This document shows, piece by piece, positions 1 through 9,397 of a DNA stretch of 64,000 nt. The notes under the pieces were generated by a model that was not told the DNA's origin, searched no databases, and worked only from the letters and a program-made list of their open reading frames with translations. This DNA is from JAWXBR01 sp034440235 (GTDB lineage: Bacteria; Bacteroidota; Ignavibacteria; Kapaibacteriales; Kapaibacteriaceae). Location: NCBI GenBank assembly GCA_034440235.1, contig JAWXBR010000029.1, positions 1 through 64,000 of the forward strand. Direction: 5' to 3'. Position numbers and translations under genes: made by a program. Each line of letters opens with the position of its first letter. Position 1 is the first letter of the stretch.

Positions 1-1
1 A

Positions 2-730
2 GACGACATTGTCAAGGGTCTGGCAGACCAGCAGGGTCTCGGAATCGACATTGCCATGTCGCTCGTGTTTGGTGCAATTTCACCTGGCTCGCCGGCGAGT
101 CGTGCCAATGTCGAAGCGGGCGATACTGTTATCGCCGCGGATGGTCAGCCCATACATTCTGTGCGGCAGTTCCAGACCATCGTCCGTTCAAATGCAGGAA
201 AGTCCATTGTACTTGCACTAAAGCGTCAAGACTCTATCCTTTCTTCACAAGTAAGTGTAGGCCCTGACAGCACCATTGGTGTTGCGTTAGGAGCAGCGTA
301 CATCGGACCAATTGATCACAAAGATTACAATCTGTTCGAAGCAACAGGCCAGGGCATGAAGAGCGTTTTGGGCACTGTAGACCTTATATGGTCTACGCTG
401 AAGCGCGTATTCCGTGGTGTAGTAGCTCCAGATAAAGCACTAGGCGGCCCCCTAACCATAGCAATGCAGGCTGGTCAGAGTTTCTCAGCAGGTGCGGTAC
501 CGTTCCTATCGTTCATGGCGCTCATTTCTGTGTCACTAGCATTCATGAACGTGTTACCACTACCGGGTCTCGATGGCGGCCACTTGCTTATTGTTGCCAT
601 CGAATCGGTGCTGCGCAGAGAGCTCTCGACGAAGGTGAAGATTCGCATTCAACAAGTCGGCGTTTTCCTTCTACTTACGCTCATGGCTGGCATTCTCGTC
701 ATGGAATTGCGCAAGATTTTCTTCAGCTAA
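2..730 (+). CDS. rseP: Site-2 protease RseP, C-terminal part (partial)
   Basis: The reading frame is open from the window edge, so the N-terminal part carrying the HExxH zinc motif lies outside. What is visible is a PDZ domain (around GSPASRANVEAGDTVIAADG) and the C-terminal membrane region with NVLPLPGLDGGHLL, the LDG motif that supplies the third zinc ligand in family M50. RseP-type proteases cut membrane-embedded segments such as anti-sigma factors or signal peptide remnants in the inner membrane. The stop codon overlaps the surE start by one base (TAATG), which suggests translational coupling. Identification is firm; the substrate is unknown. Confidence 0.93.
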   Translation, partial: DDIVKGLADQQGLGIDIAMSLVFGAISPGSPASRANVEAGDTVIAADGQPIHSVRQFQTIVRSNAGKSIVLALKRQDSILSSQVSVGPDSTIGVALGAAYIGPIDHKDYNLFEATGQGMKSVLGTVDLIWSTLKRVFRGVVAPDKALGGPLTIAMQAGQSFSAGAVPFLSFMALISVSLAFMNVLPLPGLDGGHLLIVAIESVLRRELSTKVKIRIQQVGVFLLLTLMAGILVMELRKIFFS

Positions 731-1491
731 TGCTAATATTAGTTACAAATGACGATGGCATCGATTCACCGGGTATTCAAGCCTTGGTGCAAGCGATGAG
801 TCGTATCGGCAGAGTAATTGTTGTTGCCCCTGACCGTCAGCAGAGTGCTGTAGGACACGCACTCACAGTTTCTTCGCCATTGCGTGCAACTCCGTTTTAT
901 CGTGAAGGTACGATGCTCGGCTACGCCATTAACGGCACACCTGCCGATTGTGTAAAGCTTGCCGTCAGCACGCTCCTCGAGGAGCGTCCATCGATGGTCA
1001 TCAGTGGCATCAACCACGGCAGTAACACATCGGTGAACGCCATCTACTCTGGCACTGTAAGTGCGGCAACAGAGGGCACACTCATGGGCATTCCGTCGAT
1101 GGCTGTTTCGCTCGACTCGTTCAATCAGGCAAGCGACATGACGTTGGCCGCAGAGGTAGCACATTCTGTAGCGTCCCGGTTATGCGACCTTGGACTTCCT
1201 GCGGGCACCTTGCTCAACGTAAACGTGCCCCACATAACACGCGACGCTTTCAAGGGACTACGCGTAACACGTCAGGGACGCAGCGTCTGGAACGACTCGT
1301 ATGATGTCCGTAAAGACCCCCAGGGCCAGCCCTACTACTGGCTCACGGGCGACTTCGTCTCTCTCGAACCTCTCCCCGACGCAGACGACCTCGCCGTAGC
1401 CGAAGGCTGGGCTGCCATCACGCCCCTGCACCACGAGCTCACGAACGTCGACGAATTCAACCGCCTCAAAACCCTGAACCTCGCGTTGTAG
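730..1491 (+). CDS. surE: 5'/3'-nucleotidase SurE
   Basis: A 253-residue protein of normal SurE length. It starts MLILVTNDDGIDSPG, where the adjacent D8/D9 are the family metal ligands, and carries SGINHGSN and YSGTVSAATEG, the other conserved active-site segments. SurE is a cytoplasmic, divalent-metal-dependent phosphatase of nucleoside 5'- and 3'-monophosphates linked to stationary-phase survival. Its start overlaps the rseP stop and the next gene begins three bases after its stop, so the three genes probably share a transcript. Confidence 0.96.
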   Translation: MLILVTNDDGIDSPGIQALVQAMSRIGRVIVVAPDRQQSAVGHALTVSSPLRATPFYREGTMLGYAINGTPADCVKLAVSTLLEERPSMVISGINHGSNTSVNAIYSGTVSAATEGTLMGIPSMAVSLDSFNQASDMTLAAEVAHSVASRLCDLGLPAGTLLNVNVPHITRDAFKGLRVTRQGRSVWNDSYDVRKDPQGQPYYWLTGDFVSLEPLPDADDLAVAEGWAAITPLHHELTNVDEFNRLKTLNLAL

Positions 1492-1494
1492 AGC

Positions 1495-2520
1495 ATGCGA
1501 ATCCTGCTACTGGGTCCGTTGCGCTCGTCCTTCGTCAAGACCGACATTCAAGAGTTAAGCAAGGCCCACACTGTTGTCGCACTCGACACCATCCTCGGTA
1601 AGGGTCTCAAAGCAGGGGTCTCACTTGTATCACTCACGTTCCGAACGATCGTGCAACTTTTGCGCGCTGATGTTCTCTATTGTTGGTTCGCAGACTATCA
1701 TACGCTCATTCCAATCCTAGTTGCTCGCTTGTTGCGAAGGCAGGCAATCGTTATCGCAGGTGGTTATGATGTAGGATGGTTGCCTGAGTTAGGATATGGT
1801 GCACGGGCTCGTCCATTACGCTGGTTCTTCGCCCGCAATTCGTTCCGTTTTGCTTCTCTCGTGTTGCCCGTTTCCGAATACGCACAACGTCAGTTGCACA
1901 TGCTTACAAACGGCAAACACGCACATAGTGTAGTAGTTTACAATGGTATTTTGGCTGATCGCTTTCCTGCTGAAATAACCGGTGCACGCGAACCATTAGC
2001 AATTACAGTTTCGCAGGGCAACAGCATAACAGAGTATGTCCGTAAGGGACTCGACCGTTTTATAGCAGTGGCACGTCTTGTACCAACAGTCGAGTTCGTC
2101 ATCATAGGTCCGACCGGCGCCGCGTTACACCGTGCGCAAGCAGACGCTCTGGGTGTCGAGAATGTCAACGTCATCCCCGGCTTCGTCTCTTTACACGACA
2201 CCATCATTCCGTATTTCATGCGTGCATCGTGTTATTGTCAATTCTCCATCGAAGAAACCTTCGGCATGGCCGTCGTCGAAGCAATGTTATGTGGATGTAT
2301 ACCTGTCACTACAAACGGTGGCGCATTGCCTGAAGTAACAGGTAATGCGGGATATAGGGGAGAAGTTGATATCGAGTTGGCGCAAGGTGTTATGGCATCT
2401 ATCAATGCAGAATCTGATGCTCGGCAGGAAGCAAGAACTTATGCGATGCGATTTTCATCGGATGCACGAGGAAAGAAGCTCTTAGAATTGTTTCACACTA
2501 TTAAGATTGCTAGAATCTGA
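1495..2520 (+). CDS. Glycosyltransferase, GT4-like
   Basis: A 341-residue GT-B fold glycosyltransferase. The C-terminal half has EETFGMAVVEAMLCG, the E-x7-E donor-binding motif of the GT4/GT1 group, followed by GGALPEV. The N-terminal half begins MRILLLGPL and carries hydrophobic strands typical of the acceptor domain. It should transfer a sugar from a nucleotide donor to a lipid-linked or surface glycan at the inner membrane; donor and acceptor cannot be told. It is the last gene of the rseP-surE run, and its 3' end overlaps the convergent LamG gene by 11 bases. Confidence 0.85.
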   Translation: MRILLLGPLRSSFVKTDIQELSKAHTVVALDTILGKGLKAGVSLVSLTFRTIVQLLRADVLYCWFADYHTLIPILVARLLRRQAIVIAGGYDVGWLPELGYGARARPLRWFFARNSFRFASLVLPVSEYAQRQLHMLTNGKHAHSVVVYNGILADRFPAEITGAREPLAITVSQGNSITEYVRKGLDRFIAVARLVPTVEFVIIGPTGAALHRAQADALGVENVNVIPGFVSLHDTIIPYFMRASCYCQFSIEETFGMAVVEAMLCGCIPVTTNGGALPEVTGNAGYRGEVDIELAQGVMASINAESDARQEARTYAMRFSSDARGKKLLELFHTIKIARI

Positions 2521-3981
2521 CCTGAATAAGATTTAGAATCTCGTCACGGGTGAGAACCCGATTGTAAATGAAGACGTCATCAATCGCCCCTTTAAAGCCT
2601 TTAGCACCCGCAATTGAAACCTGATGACTGCCTAGACGGAAGTGTCCAGTGGTAGTAACCTTGGTAGTACTTGGGCCGACTTTGCCCATACTGTATGGTT
2701 GCCCATTAATGTACGCCGTGCCCGATGTTGCAGATATTGTCATTGCAACGTGAAACCATGCATTGGATGCAACTTCAAGGTCGCCTCTAAAGCCATTAGA
2801 ATATCCGTTGGTCACATACCCAAACACCATTTTTTTATTCTCTATAGTCAGGTAATAACCATCGCCGGTTGGATGGATGTTCTTACCAAGCACCAAACAA
2901 TTGGCGATGAGTGGATCATCGATCCTTACCCATGCGCACATCGTTAATGGCAGTACATTCAAGATTGGAACGTGCTCTACTATCAATCCAGCATCAATAC
3001 TGCCTTCTGTGACTAGTGCTGCGCCTGGAGTACTGTGTCGGTCTGTACCAAACGTAGCATTAATGATTTCACCAGTTAGGCCATTGGCACTGTAATCGGT
3101 GCCTGTTCCGTTGACAGGGTAAAATGCTATGAGATCGTCGTGTGAAACGCCTTCTGGAAACCCAATATCTAATGTGACAATCGAGGCGGTTCCAGAAGTG
3201 ACAGACGTCGTGTGTTGTCGTCCAGTGCCAGGTGCAAAATTGATGCGCAACGCCGCTACTCCTGGCACGACGTTAGAGAATGAGAAACGTCCCTGTGAGT
3301 CAGTAGTGTCTTTCTCATTCGTCTGTAGTAACTCGACCTCTAGATCTGGCACCACGTTTCCACGGTCAAAAATGCGGCCTACGATCCAGCCGAGATCGAA
3401 ATTCTGCTCTCGAATGCTGATGTCTGCAATTGTTGTGCGACCTGCAATAACATCGGCAACAATTTCTCCGAAAAGTTTACCGCTGCGTGCGATAATCCGA
3501 TAAGGACCAGGCTCGACGCCTGTCATGATGTACGTGCCAGCGATATCAGCTTTTACACCTTGTAAAACGGGTACAGTTGTAATGCTAGCATTAGACATGC
3601 CTTGCCCGGTCTCATTTCTGACCTTCCCAAGGATAGAACCTTTAGTCAGCGGCTCGAACAACAGCACCAGATCTGCCTGGACAGATCGACCAGCAACAAC
3701 ATGTACGGTTGCCTGTGCTGTGGCCGAGTCGTGGTAATTACCAACAATGATATACGGTCCGGGTGTGACATCTGCGATTACAAATTGCCCACTTGAGTCT
3801 GTAAGGATCGTCGAAGACGGCGGCGTTGTGATGATTCGCACAGACCCTTGAGCCTCTAGGGTTCGTCCATCAATTGTTCTTCCCGAAATACTTCCCAACG
3901 TCGGCGACGTTGGTGACTCCTTGGAGAGCAGCCAACAAGCACAACGATTGCGATAATACAGAGTAAGAGTTTAGTATGCAT
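2510..3981 (-). pseudogene. LamG-domain lipoprotein, apparent frameshift after signal peptide
   Basis: Most of the protein (TTG-in-frame from 3898, 462 residues) has three carboxypeptidase-regulatory-like beta-sandwich repeats (about residues 1-50, 85-135, 165-215), then a LamG/concanavalin-like domain (about 255-455). That frame has no ATG upstream. The next frame holds an ATG at 3981 encoding MHTKLLLCIIAIVVLVGC, a lipoprotein signal with lipobox VGC. One missing base around 3919-3924 separates them; restoring it gives GCSPKESPTSPTLGSISG, a typical lipoprotein linker. The two halves therefore belong to one gene. The defect may be a real mutation, a phase switch or a sequencing error. Intact, it would be an outer-membrane glycan- or protein-binding lipoprotein. 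Confidence 0.75.
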
Positions 3982-4116
3982 GTGAGACACAGCTGTTAAT
4001 AATCACAATGAACTGTGCTTTTCGTTTTTGAAGGATCATCTCGCGAAGATCTGAACACTGAGACTTGTACGCACTGAAAACATCGATGGGGTAGTGGGGT
4101 TGGTAATCACGACAAG

Positions 4117-4929
4117 TTATTGTTTACGCCCCATATAAAGTTTCATGTCCGAACATTTCATTCTGTAAGCATCATAAATGAAGGGATTGACGCCGGGCTC
4201 GTATCCTAGGTAATCAGCATAGACAACGGCCTCCACGCTCAATCCCTCTGTCATCGCCTTTAGCGCTTCCCATTCGATGTGATCATCTGGCCAAACGTGA
4301 ATATCCCCCTCATCCTGGTAACGCGGATTTCGTAGTTTATTAAACTTCTTCACGTACCAGCGGGGTGATAGTAAACTGCGGAGGTAATAACTGACGGTGT
4401 TTCGCCTAGTTGTGAGATGTCGGTACGCAAGTAATGAAGGGGATGGCGCCCATTTTTCGCCATTGTGTTCGTGATCGATAAATAGAATGCCTCCTCGGCG
4501 AAGTACTCTTATGCATTCCGCAACAGCGGTCAAATAATCTGGTATATGATGTAGTACCGAGTACAGAGCTACGATGTCGAAACTATCGTCCTCAACACCA
4601 TCAAGATTCTTGCCATTGAGTGGTATTGTAATAAGATTAGGGGCGTAGCCTGTTCGTTGTCGTACAACTTCAAGAAAGGCAGGAGCCACATCTGCGGCTG
4701 TAACGGTACAACCCAGGTTCAGAAAAATTCTGCTGAGATTGCCTGCTCCGCAACCATAGTCTAGAACTCGTAATAAGGAAGGGTCTTGCTCTGTATACTT
4801 AACGCACGTATTCACTGCACTCAATAGCCGCTCTTGCTCAATTTGATTATAGATTTCGGGATGGCGGTGATCGTACTCACTTGCTATGCGGTTGTGCTTG
4901 GCGATGTTGTCCTGAATGTCATCAATCAT
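4117..4929 (-). CDS. Class I SAM-dependent methyltransferase
   Basis: A 270-residue Rossmann-fold methyltransferase. VLDYGCGAGNLS near residue 58 is motif I (SAM binding), and the later DIVALYSVLHHIPD and GILFIDHEHNGE match the UbiE/Methyltransf_11 pattern. The C-terminal part (DYLGYEPGVNPFIYDAYRMK) is not diagnostic. The substrate is unknown; the neighbouring glycosyltransferase and surface proteins make a surface or lipid substrate possible, but this is inference. It stands alone on the minus strand, 136 bases from the LamG gene and divergent from the kelch cluster. Confidence 0.85.
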   Translation of the reverse strand: MIDDIQDNIAKHNRIASEYDHRHPEIYNQIEQERLLSAVNTCVKYTEQDPSLLRVLDYGCGAGNLSRIFLNLGCTVTAADVAPAFLEVVRQRTGYAPNLITIPLNGKNLDGVEDDSFDIVALYSVLHHIPDYLTAVAECIRVLRRGGILFIDHEHNGEKWAPSPSLLAYRHLTTRRNTVSYYLRSLLSPRWYVKKFNKLRNPRYQDEGDIHVWPDDHIEWEALKAMTEGLSVEAVVYADYLGYEPGVNPFIYDAYRMKCSDMKLYMGRKQ

Positions 4930-5144
4930 TGTGAGGTACTGCTTGCTTTACGGATGAAGTATCTAAAAAGGCTCTTCGTCAAAGTTAAGATCTGAGCTGG
5001 ATGATCAGTGCTATCGACGGTAAGAATTCGATATCGTCCTACGTCCGTTTTACATTGCTATTTTGCAGCGCGATGTTACCTAGGAGTAGCGGCAGCAACT
5101 GTGACGCGTATTCAATGTTCACCCTAACCGTAGCCGGTTTAGTT

Positions 5145-7259
5145 ATGCAATTCAGACTAGTATTGGTTTGTGTCCTGTGCACTGCAGGCGTTTTTTTTAC
5201 TCCAATGTCGGCTCGTGCGCAGTCCAGCTGGCGGGTTATTGGATCTTTGCCAGACGCAAAGGTTTTTCATAAAGCCCATCCAATATCAGCGCACGAGGCA
5301 ATTATTATTGGAGGTGGTGGAGCAAACACCACCATTTTGGATGGTCGCACGAAAACCCTGTCCGACGGACCCGAAATGTTGATTCCCAGGGGATCTTGTG
5401 AGTCAATAGTTATGAGATCGGGTAAGATTCTTGTTTTTGGCGGGACGGATGCTGAGTTAGGAAAAATCGTCGAAGAATTTGATCCTAGAACACGATTATT
5501 TCGCCCAATAGGTTCTATGACTTTTTCCCGATCTCAAATTTGTGCAGCTGCAATCAATGACGAAGAAGTGATCGTCATTGGAGGTCGAAACGGAACTGGG
5601 AACGGTGTGAAGCGAGAATGCGAGATTTTCAGCATGATGACGGGAGCATCCACCCGAATTGCTGACTTCCCTTACGTGACGAGTTATGCGAAAGTCGTCG
5701 TAACTCCAGATGGCCATATACTATGCTTCAGCGGCAGATCCGGAGGTCCGACTTCATACCGATCTGCTGTCGTACATGAGTATAACAGACAGAATAACAC
5801 TTGGGATTCGGTTGGTGTGATGAGTCGTAAAATTTATTACCCCACCGTGACAAGGATGGACAACGGACAAGTGTTTATCACTGGTGGTGCACACGCGGAG
5901 TCGAACTCAGTTGACGATTATGTGGACAATATTTCAATGTTGATTGGTACGTCGTTCGATTCTATTGGTTCCCTTTCCGTGGTTCGATGCGGGCATGCTG
6001 CCGTTCAATTGGATGCCGATAGAATTCTCATAATGGGTGGCAAGAACAACGATAAGTCTTCCAATTCAACTTGTGAGTTCTTAGACGTCGGGACCGGGCT
6101 AACATCGCCGGGTCCCACAATGAATATTCCACGCGGTTTTTTTGCTGCGGTACGCGTACTTGACGATGCTAATGAGCCAGTCGTTTTCGCAATTTCTGGT
6201 AACAGTTCCTCCACCGACAACACAGCCACCGTCGAGGTACTAGACTTGCCGTGCGCAGCTCCAAAAAACTTGTTCGCTGACAAATCGCTACTGAGGGTGG
6301 CTGGTACGGCTCGTATCGAAGAAGATAAAATTTTACTTACAGACACAGCCGAGTATTCAGCTGGAGCTGTTTGGTATAGGAGTAAGCTTTCCGTTCGTCA
6401 AGGTTTGACGACATCCTTCTCCTTTAGAATTGTTAATGGTTCTGACAAGGACCTACCCGACGGTGGATCAGAAGGTGCTGACGGTGTTGTTTTTGTGGTT
6501 CAAAACTCTGCCCCTTCTCTTTTAGGAAAGTCTGGCCAAGGAATCGGTTACGAGGACATTCCGAATGCTGTAGCCGTTGAGTTCGATTCGTACCTAAACG
6601 CTTCCTACTCAGATCCAGCCAGTAGTCATGTAGCCGTGCAGTCAGCCAAGGGCACACAGATCAAGTCTTGGCATAGAGCCCCTTATTTGCGAGGTATGAC
6701 ATACTTGGCGCCCGAGCTGAAGGCGACTGGCAAAATTTACTACGCTAAAGTTGATTTCACGACGGGTGCAGGCATCGACGTTTACCTCGATACAGTGCCA
6801 ACATTCCATTTGCCTGTATTGAGCATTCCTAATTCCGATATCAGTTCTCTAATTGACCTCGATGCCGATGGTGCCGCGTGGATCGGTTTAACTAGCGCAA
6901 CTGGTTTTAGTGTGGAACGACACGAATTACTCAGTTGGAGTATTGAAGGATGCGACGCTCTGATAACAAATTTGGATGAACGTGAAGAGATGGAGCTGGT
7001 CTCACCGACGTCGACACCATTCATCGTTCCTGTGCCGTCTTCTGACGTCGCGACATTGCGTTGGCCTAATGCTGCATCTGGCGCTATTATAAATGTTTAT
7101 GATGCTAGAGGAATGCGACTGTGGACCTTAAATGCCACGTCATCAGAACTTATTAACGGTATTCAAATACCTGCGATGGAGATGTCATCTGGGCTCTACA
7201 TAGTTCAGATATCCACTGACGTTGAGATGAAGTCGATTCCATGGATTGTACAACGATGA
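5145..7259 (+). CDS. Kelch-repeat / L-type lectin protein with T9SS sorting domain, copy 1
   Basis: I chose the ATG at 5145 because it gives a clean signal peptide (MQFRLVLVCVLCTAGVFF...ARAQ). The frame is open further upstream to 5001, but that part does not look like a leader. In the 704-residue product, residues about 27-370 are kelch-type repeats (recurring IGGGG, FGGTD, IGGRNG), which form a beta-propeller. Residues about 385-600 are a legume-type lectin domain (GADGVVFVVQN, GIGYEDIPNAVAVEFDSY). The last 80 residues match a T9SS type A sorting domain (NVYDARGMRLW ... GLYIVQI). It is likely an exported carbohydrate-binding surface or secreted protein. It overlaps copy 2 by four bases. Confidence 0.85.
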   Translation: MQFRLVLVCVLCTAGVFFTPMSARAQSSWRVIGSLPDAKVFHKAHPISAHEAIIIGGGGANTTILDGRTKTLSDGPEMLIPRGSCESIVMRSGKILVFGGTDAELGKIVEEFDPRTRLFRPIGSMTFSRSQICAAAINDEEVIVIGGRNGTGNGVKRECEIFSMMTGASTRIADFPYVTSYAKVVVTPDGHILCFSGRSGGPTSYRSAVVHEYNRQNNTWDSVGVMSRKIYYPTVTRMDNGQVFITGGAHAESNSVDDYVDNISMLIGTSFDSIGSLSVVRCGHAAVQLDADRILIMGGKNNDKSSNSTCEFLDVGTGLTSPGPTMNIPRGFFAAVRVLDDANEPVVFAISGNSSSTDNTATVEVLDLPCAAPKNLFADKSLLRVAGTARIEEDKILLTDTAEYSAGAVWYRSKLSVRQGLTTSFSFRIVNGSDKDLPDGGSEGADGVVFVVQNSAPSLLGKSGQGIGYEDIPNAVAVEFDSYLNASYSDPASSHVAVQSAKGTQIKSWHRAPYLRGMTYLAPELKATGKIYYAKVDFTTGAGIDVYLDTVPTFHLPVLSIPNSDISSLIDLDADGAAWIGLTSATGFSVERHELLSWSIEGCDALITNLDEREEMELVSPTSTPFIVPVPSSDVATLRWPNAASGAIINVYDARGMRLWTLNATSSELINGIQIPAMEMSSGLYIVQISTDVEMKSIPWIVQR

Positions 7260-9397
7260 ACCTTTTCCGCATTATCGTATTGGCAATGACCCTAGGCGTC
7301 ACGGCGTCTAAAATTGTTGCGCATGAATGGAAGCAGTGGGGAAATCTCTCGGGGCCAAGGGCGTTTGGATATGCCGCTGCAATTTCTCCGACATCGGCGA
7401 TCGTTTTTGGAGGCTTCCCTGATTTTGACCCTACTTCCCAAGTATTTGGATCGAGTGTGTTAAAAACTTGTGAAATTTTAGATGTGAAGACTGGAACTGT
7501 TCGACAAGCAAGTCCCACAGCTGTTGGGCATGCAGACGGACCCGTCGTGAGGATGAGTAACGGTAAAGTTGTTGTGTTGGGCGGGCTGACTGATGGGGAT
7601 GGGAATACGACAACACTGGTCGAGGAATTCGACCCAGCTTCAGAGACCTGGACGTCAAAAGGAAACCTTTTGTATAGTCGTAGACAACATGAAGCAATCG
7701 CAATTGATGATCATAGAATTATGGTGGTCTGTGGACGGGGACCAGATCGGGCTGGAACTCAGACGACTGAGATTTTTGATTTAACCACAGGCACAAGTAC
7801 GGCACTTCCGACATTCCCACATCAGCTCACAAATTTTGAACTCATGATCGTCGACAGCAACGTTTATGTCGTCGGTGGCAGAGAGGGTGCTCCTAGTAAT
7901 CCGCGCTCTAAAAAAGTTTACTTCTACTCCGAGCCCGCTAATGATTGGGTGTTAGCATTTGAGCTTCCTATCCAGATGCCGCTGATTGAAGGTGTTAAAG
8001 TATTCGGAGGGATGTTTACCTCAGGCGGATCGACTAACATGGCGGATAGTAAGTTTTCTGATGTTGTGTATTTCGTCAATGGCGTTGGCGCTACACCACT
8101 GACAGGTCGCCTGGAGACATCTGTAAAGGGTCATAGCATGGTGTCTTGGGTAAATGATACGCTGATTGTTTTCGGTGGAGAAAACGGCTTCTCTAGCTCT
8201 GCTAAGGAATCCTCTTGGATTAATACGATTACAGGAGTTGTTTCTCTGGGACCAGAGTTGAATGTAGCACGTAGATATGGCATGGCTGTCCAGCTAGATG
8301 GGGATGGAAGTACTCCACCATGCGTATTTGCAATAGGTGGCGCCCTTAGTGGAAACTCGCTCACACCTTCTGTTGAGATTCTCATTGCCGGAGTTTGCTC
8401 TGAGTCTTCGACAACATCTTTGCTTAACGCTTCGACGACTAGTACAGTAGGAGCTGCTCGATTTACATCGAAGCCTTCTGTCTTGCTGACTGGAACTACT
8501 GAGTATTCTAAAGGCGCAGTCTGGTACAGGAGTAAAGTGGTTGTGAGATCTGGACTGTCAACGTCTTTTTCGTTTCGATTCATTGATGGCTCTGATAAAT
8601 CACAACCAGATGGTGGTCCGCCAGGCGCCGACGGGATTGCGCTTGTTATTCAAAATGGAGAACCCACACCATTGGGTGCATCCGGACAAGGCATCGGTTA
8701 CGAAGACATAACTAACGGAATCGCAGTAGAATTCGATTCCTACCTTAATGCCTCATACTCAGATCCTAGCGCTAGTCACGTAGCAGTGCAATCACAGCGC
8801 GACAGAAAATTAAAACCATGGCATAGGCCAGGGTACAATCTCGGATTAACATCTGATATACCTGTGTTGCGTTCTGATGGTACAGTGTATTACGCCCGCG
8901 TTGATTTTAACGACTCTGGTGTAGATGTATACCTAGACACGATGCCGACACTTACACAACCTGTGCTGTCAATTCAGGATGTAAGCATTTCAAGCTTAAT
9001 CTCGATGGGCCTAGATGGAGCTGCATATATTGGGATAACCAGCGCAACTGGATTTAGTGTGCAAGAACATGAGTTGCTGTCATGGACGATTCAGGGTTGC
9101 AACATCGGTACAGTCGGAGTTGACGATGCGCAAAGCGAAGATGTCCTAAATGGTCAACCCTCAATCGTCCCTATGCCATCTCTCGACATCGCAACCTTGC
9201 GTTGGAACGGGATGCTTTCCTCTGGCACAGTTAGTGTTTATGATGCCACTGGGTACCTACATTGGTCCAAACATGTCACTCCGTTCGAGTTAGAGCAAGG
9301 TGTATTAATGCCGGCAGGTGAATTCTCTTCTGGACTTTATATCATTCAGATTTCAATGCTAAATGCGCTGAAATCTATTGCTTGGATTATTCAATGA
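7256..9397 (+). CDS. Kelch-repeat / L-type lectin protein with T9SS sorting domain, copy 2
   Basis: The start at 7256 overlaps the stop of copy 1 (ATGA) and gives a signal peptide MNLFRIIVLAMTLGVTASKI. The mature protein begins HEWKQWGNLSGPRAFGYAA, almost the same as copy 3. Kelch repeats occupy about the first 380 residues. The lectin domain follows (GADGIALVIQNG, GIGYEDITNGIAVEFDSY), then a T9SS tail (VSVYDATGYLHWSK ... GLYIIQI). The lectin domain is close to copy 1 (shared YLNASYSDP and SHVAVQS) while the kelch part is closest to copy 3. The protein therefore looks like an intermediate in a tandem amplification. The ligand is unknown. Confidence 0.85.
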   Translation: MNLFRIIVLAMTLGVTASKIVAHEWKQWGNLSGPRAFGYAAAISPTSAIVFGGFPDFDPTSQVFGSSVLKTCEILDVKTGTVRQASPTAVGHADGPVVRMSNGKVVVLGGLTDGDGNTTTLVEEFDPASETWTSKGNLLYSRRQHEAIAIDDHRIMVVCGRGPDRAGTQTTEIFDLTTGTSTALPTFPHQLTNFELMIVDSNVYVVGGREGAPSNPRSKKVYFYSEPANDWVLAFELPIQMPLIEGVKVFGGMFTSGGSTNMADSKFSDVVYFVNGVGATPLTGRLETSVKGHSMVSWVNDTLIVFGGENGFSSSAKESSWINTITGVVSLGPELNVARRYGMAVQLDGDGSTPPCVFAIGGALSGNSLTPSVEILIAGVCSESSTTSLLNASTTSTVGAARFTSKPSVLLTGTTEYSKGAVWYRSKVVVRSGLSTSFSFRFIDGSDKSQPDGGPPGADGIALVIQNGEPTPLGASGQGIGYEDITNGIAVEFDSYLNASYSDPSASHVAVQSQRDRKLKPWHRPGYNLGLTSDIPVLRSDGTVYYARVDFNDSGVDVYLDTMPTLTQPVLSIQDVSISSLISMGLDGAAYIGITSATGFSVQEHELLSWTIQGCNIGTVGVDDAQSEDVLNGQPSIVPMPSLDIATLRWNGMLSSGTVSVYDATGYLHWSKHVTPFELEQGVLMPAGEFSSGLYIIQISMLNALKSIAWIIQ

